From Gammaproteobacteria bacterium (GTDB lineage Bacteria; Pseudomonadota; Gammaproteobacteria; Pseudomonadales; Azotimanducaceae_A): a DNA stretch of 64,000 bases. Of the stretch, positions 63,501 to 64,000 are shown one piece after another. Under the pieces are notes generated by a model that had not been told where the DNA came from, searched no databases, and saw only the letters and a program-made list of their open reading frames with translations. The stretch is taken from the NCBI GenBank assembly GCA_012960755.1, contig DUAT01000057.1:415909-479908 (forward strand), in the 5' to 3' direction. A program made the position numbers and the translations under genes. Numbering within the stretch: the stretch's first letter is position 1; each line of letters starts with the position of its first letter.

Positions 63501-63789
63501 TTATACCGTACTGGTGGCCTGTGATGGCAAGGACGCACTGAAAGTTGCCAATAAACACCAGGAAATCATTGACCTGATGATAACCGATATCTCGATGCCT
63601 GAAATGACCGGCTACGAACTGGCACGGCAGATCCATCCACTGCGCCCTGACATGCCCGTGTTGTACATATCGGGTCACACTGAGGAATTGCCCGGTGAAC
63701 ATGGTCTTGTGGATTCTGTAAAACATTTCCTCCAGACACCATTTGAGTCAAGGGATATGGCTAAGAAAATTCGGGACATCCTCGATTAG
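60529..63789 (+). CDS. Hybrid sensor histidine kinase (GAF, four PAS, HisKA, HATPase, REC)
   Basis: About 1086 aa, cytosolic, no TM. The order is GAF (about 15-170), PAS1 (185-310), PAS2-PAS4 (318-680), coiled coil, HisKA with His728 (GGIAHDFNNIL), HATPase (NLLVNARDA, DDGAGIQQ, GTGLGLSTVFG) and a C-terminal receiver with Asp1020 (LMITDISMPEM). PAS2-4 share the same DG-V-HAH-T-F motif and look like tandem duplicates. In the receiver the usual Lys of the KPF motif is Thr (FLQTPF). ATG 60529 overlaps the DUF4386 stop; ATG 60511 and 60538 are alternatives. A cytosolic redox or small-molecule sensor is plausible given the adjacent peroxiredoxin. Confidence 0.9.
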   Translation: MTSMKAGESETVHSRSELEIINRFAIDMLQSNNLDDLLWSIAKNVGQLLDFEDFVLYLLENKQLHRRAAFGPKARMIKTPLVIESGQGIVGAVAESGRAEVSADLSADPRYIMDGIAGHSEITVPVMYHGKVIAVFDAGSTQRNKFTDDDLRLLQTLANISATRIAAAQAEEHRDRTDELRRIQEDKYRLLAENIRDVIWTSDLRMRLTYISPSIERLTGYTPEEAMSLSMEEFYAAESLKAVTTVYKEEWQNEKSTADPDRTRRTEMQFKRKDGSTVWAETVQSFVRDDSGKPISIQGVMRDITERHKLEEAQRLSERKFRLFIEQSPDPIVIHDRTQFLFANVATLKLLGYEHDELLDVPMMDLILPDDLEIVSARTAILDKGGRPPSDVFRLRHKDGSVVLIEVHAHTTTFEGKEARIMMGRDITQRKAAEQALLRSEEQFRTLMSEIPDPVSVHQAGRLRLLFMNQAGLDLLGYRWDEINAMDILDTIHPDDHELFARRQSIFDRGEVPPIEELTLVRRDGTTVVCEVHAHATTFDGQEARIVVMRNTTERKKAEDALRRSEEQYRMLIEQMPDPVLIHYKGHALFMNQAMLNFLGYTRNEVMEIPMLDHIHPDDHPLVLRRQTEHERGKAPPMEEIRYLTRDGNIIVGDAHSFPITFDGYNARIAVIRDVTTRKKSEESADALRQQLEKLVEEKTQELKESEQQLRQSQKMEAVGQLAGGIAHDFNNILTVIIGYSNLHLKGLKPADPLHQGLSEIKKAGDRATTLTRQLLAFSSKQLLLPRVINLGTIVVEMQDMLHRLIGSHIQLEVRCNKNLQKVLADPGQIEQVIMNLLVNARDAIGKNGKIVIDIENVVLDASARLKHLKLPSGDYVVLSVADDGAGIQQEMLSHIFEPFYTTKEVDKGTGLGLSTVFGIVKQSGGEIQVQSELGNGSTFYIYLPAANTPVQVEEQTTGFSSPIEGKETLLVVEDEDNLRQLLKHTLAMFGYTVLVACDGKDALKVANKHQEIIDLMITDISMPEMTGYELARQIHPLRPDMPVLYISGHTEELPGEHGLVDSVKHFLQTPFESRDMAKKIRDILD

Positions 63790-63803
63790 GAGCCTTCATT
63801 ACA

Positions 63804-64000
63804 TTAACCAGCTTCTGCGTTATCACTACCCGTCACAAGCCGCCTGGGATCATCCCGAATTGCCTCACCGATGAAGATCAGCAACACCAACATGGTACTC
63901 AAAGTAAACACCACAGTGAGCCCCAGCCACGGCGCCTGAAGATTGGCGTTGACTTGCCGAAGTAACCGCCCCGGAGAGGCACTTTCAGGCGGTAATCCAA
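63804..64000 (-). CDS. Peptide-type ABC transporter permease, C-terminal part
   Basis: An open frame runs in from the right edge and stops at 63804-63806. It encodes about 65 residues with a final TM (LGLTVVFTLSTMLVLLIFI) followed by GEAIRDDPRR, the standard C-terminus of DppC/OppC-type permeases (usually GEAIRDAFDPR). The N-terminal part lies outside the window. It converges with the hybrid kinase gene. Confidence 0.75.
   Translation of the reverse strand, partial: GLPPESASPGRLLRQVNANLQAPWLGLTVVFTLSTMLVLLIFIGEAIRDDPRRLVTGSDNAEAG

Noticed and set aside
1..64000. Genomic island or prophage covering the window
   Set aside because: No integrase, transposase, phage structural gene, tRNA or attachment repeat was found; most genes are ordinary metabolic genes.

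Overview
The window reads as a chromosomal segment of a gammaproteobacterium, probably marine and aerobic. The protein set supports this: FimL-like and DUF1631 proteins, TonB/outer-membrane-barrel proteins, CysZ, RND efflux, IorAB, and many CoA-thioester and dioxygenase genes. It is gene-dense, with about 48 protein genes on both strands. I see no rRNA, tRNA, CRISPR array, transposase or phage gene.

Layout. 1-2.5 kb: a DUF1631 protein and a small coiled-coil protein, followed by a 20-bp perfect inverted repeat. 2.5-27.7 kb: a long catabolic mosaic of CaiB CoA-transferase, DUF5916 barrel protein, enoyl-CoA hydratase, aldo/keto reductase, GPH transporter, two luciferase-like oxidoreductases, two TauD-type dioxygenases, nitronate-monooxygenase-like protein, Zn-alcohol dehydrogenase, ChrR-like cupin, amidohydrolase, APC permease, amidase, isocitrate/isopropylmalate-type dehydrogenase, SRPBCC protein, CysZ, SDR and a heme-oxygenase-like ABM protein. 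27.7-36.5 kb: a compact minus-strand operon encoding a coiled-coil protein, a MotA-type and a MotB-type stator subunit, a ~1458-aa SF1 helicase and a FimL-like protein. 36.8-38.5 kb: a NarL-type two-component pair whose kinase has a C-terminal frameshift. 39.4-45 kb: isoquinoline-oxidoreductase-type molybdoenzyme, carboxylesterase, thiolase. 45-51 kb: DUF523, phosphatase, secreted cyclophilin, acyl-CoA dehydrogenase, Nudix hydrolase, and a GST-like gene with an in-frame TGA. 51-64 kb: RND efflux pair, MarC, a structured non-coding element, GPH transporter, SDR, a peroxiredoxin with an in-frame TGA, a frameshifted DUF4386 gene, a hybrid histidine kinase, and the end of a peptide-type ABC permease.

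Two points stand out. First, the stator-helicase operon: MotAB-like ion-driven motor proteins are translationally coupled to each other and share an operon with an SF1 helicase, with no flagellar gene nearby. This recalls the logic of the Zorya anti-phage system (ZorA/ZorB plus nucleic-acid effectors), but the helicase family, the short MotA without a tail, the separate coiled-coil protein and the FimL-like protein differ from the types I know. I propose it as a candidate undescribed system, either defence or polar/envelope-linked DNA handling. Second, two probable selenoproteins: a GST-like protein and a peroxiredoxin each carry TGA exactly where the family has its catalytic cysteine, each followed by a candidate bacterial SECIS hairpin. 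This implies selenocysteine machinery elsewhere in the genome.

All calls are from reading the sequence; no database search was run.
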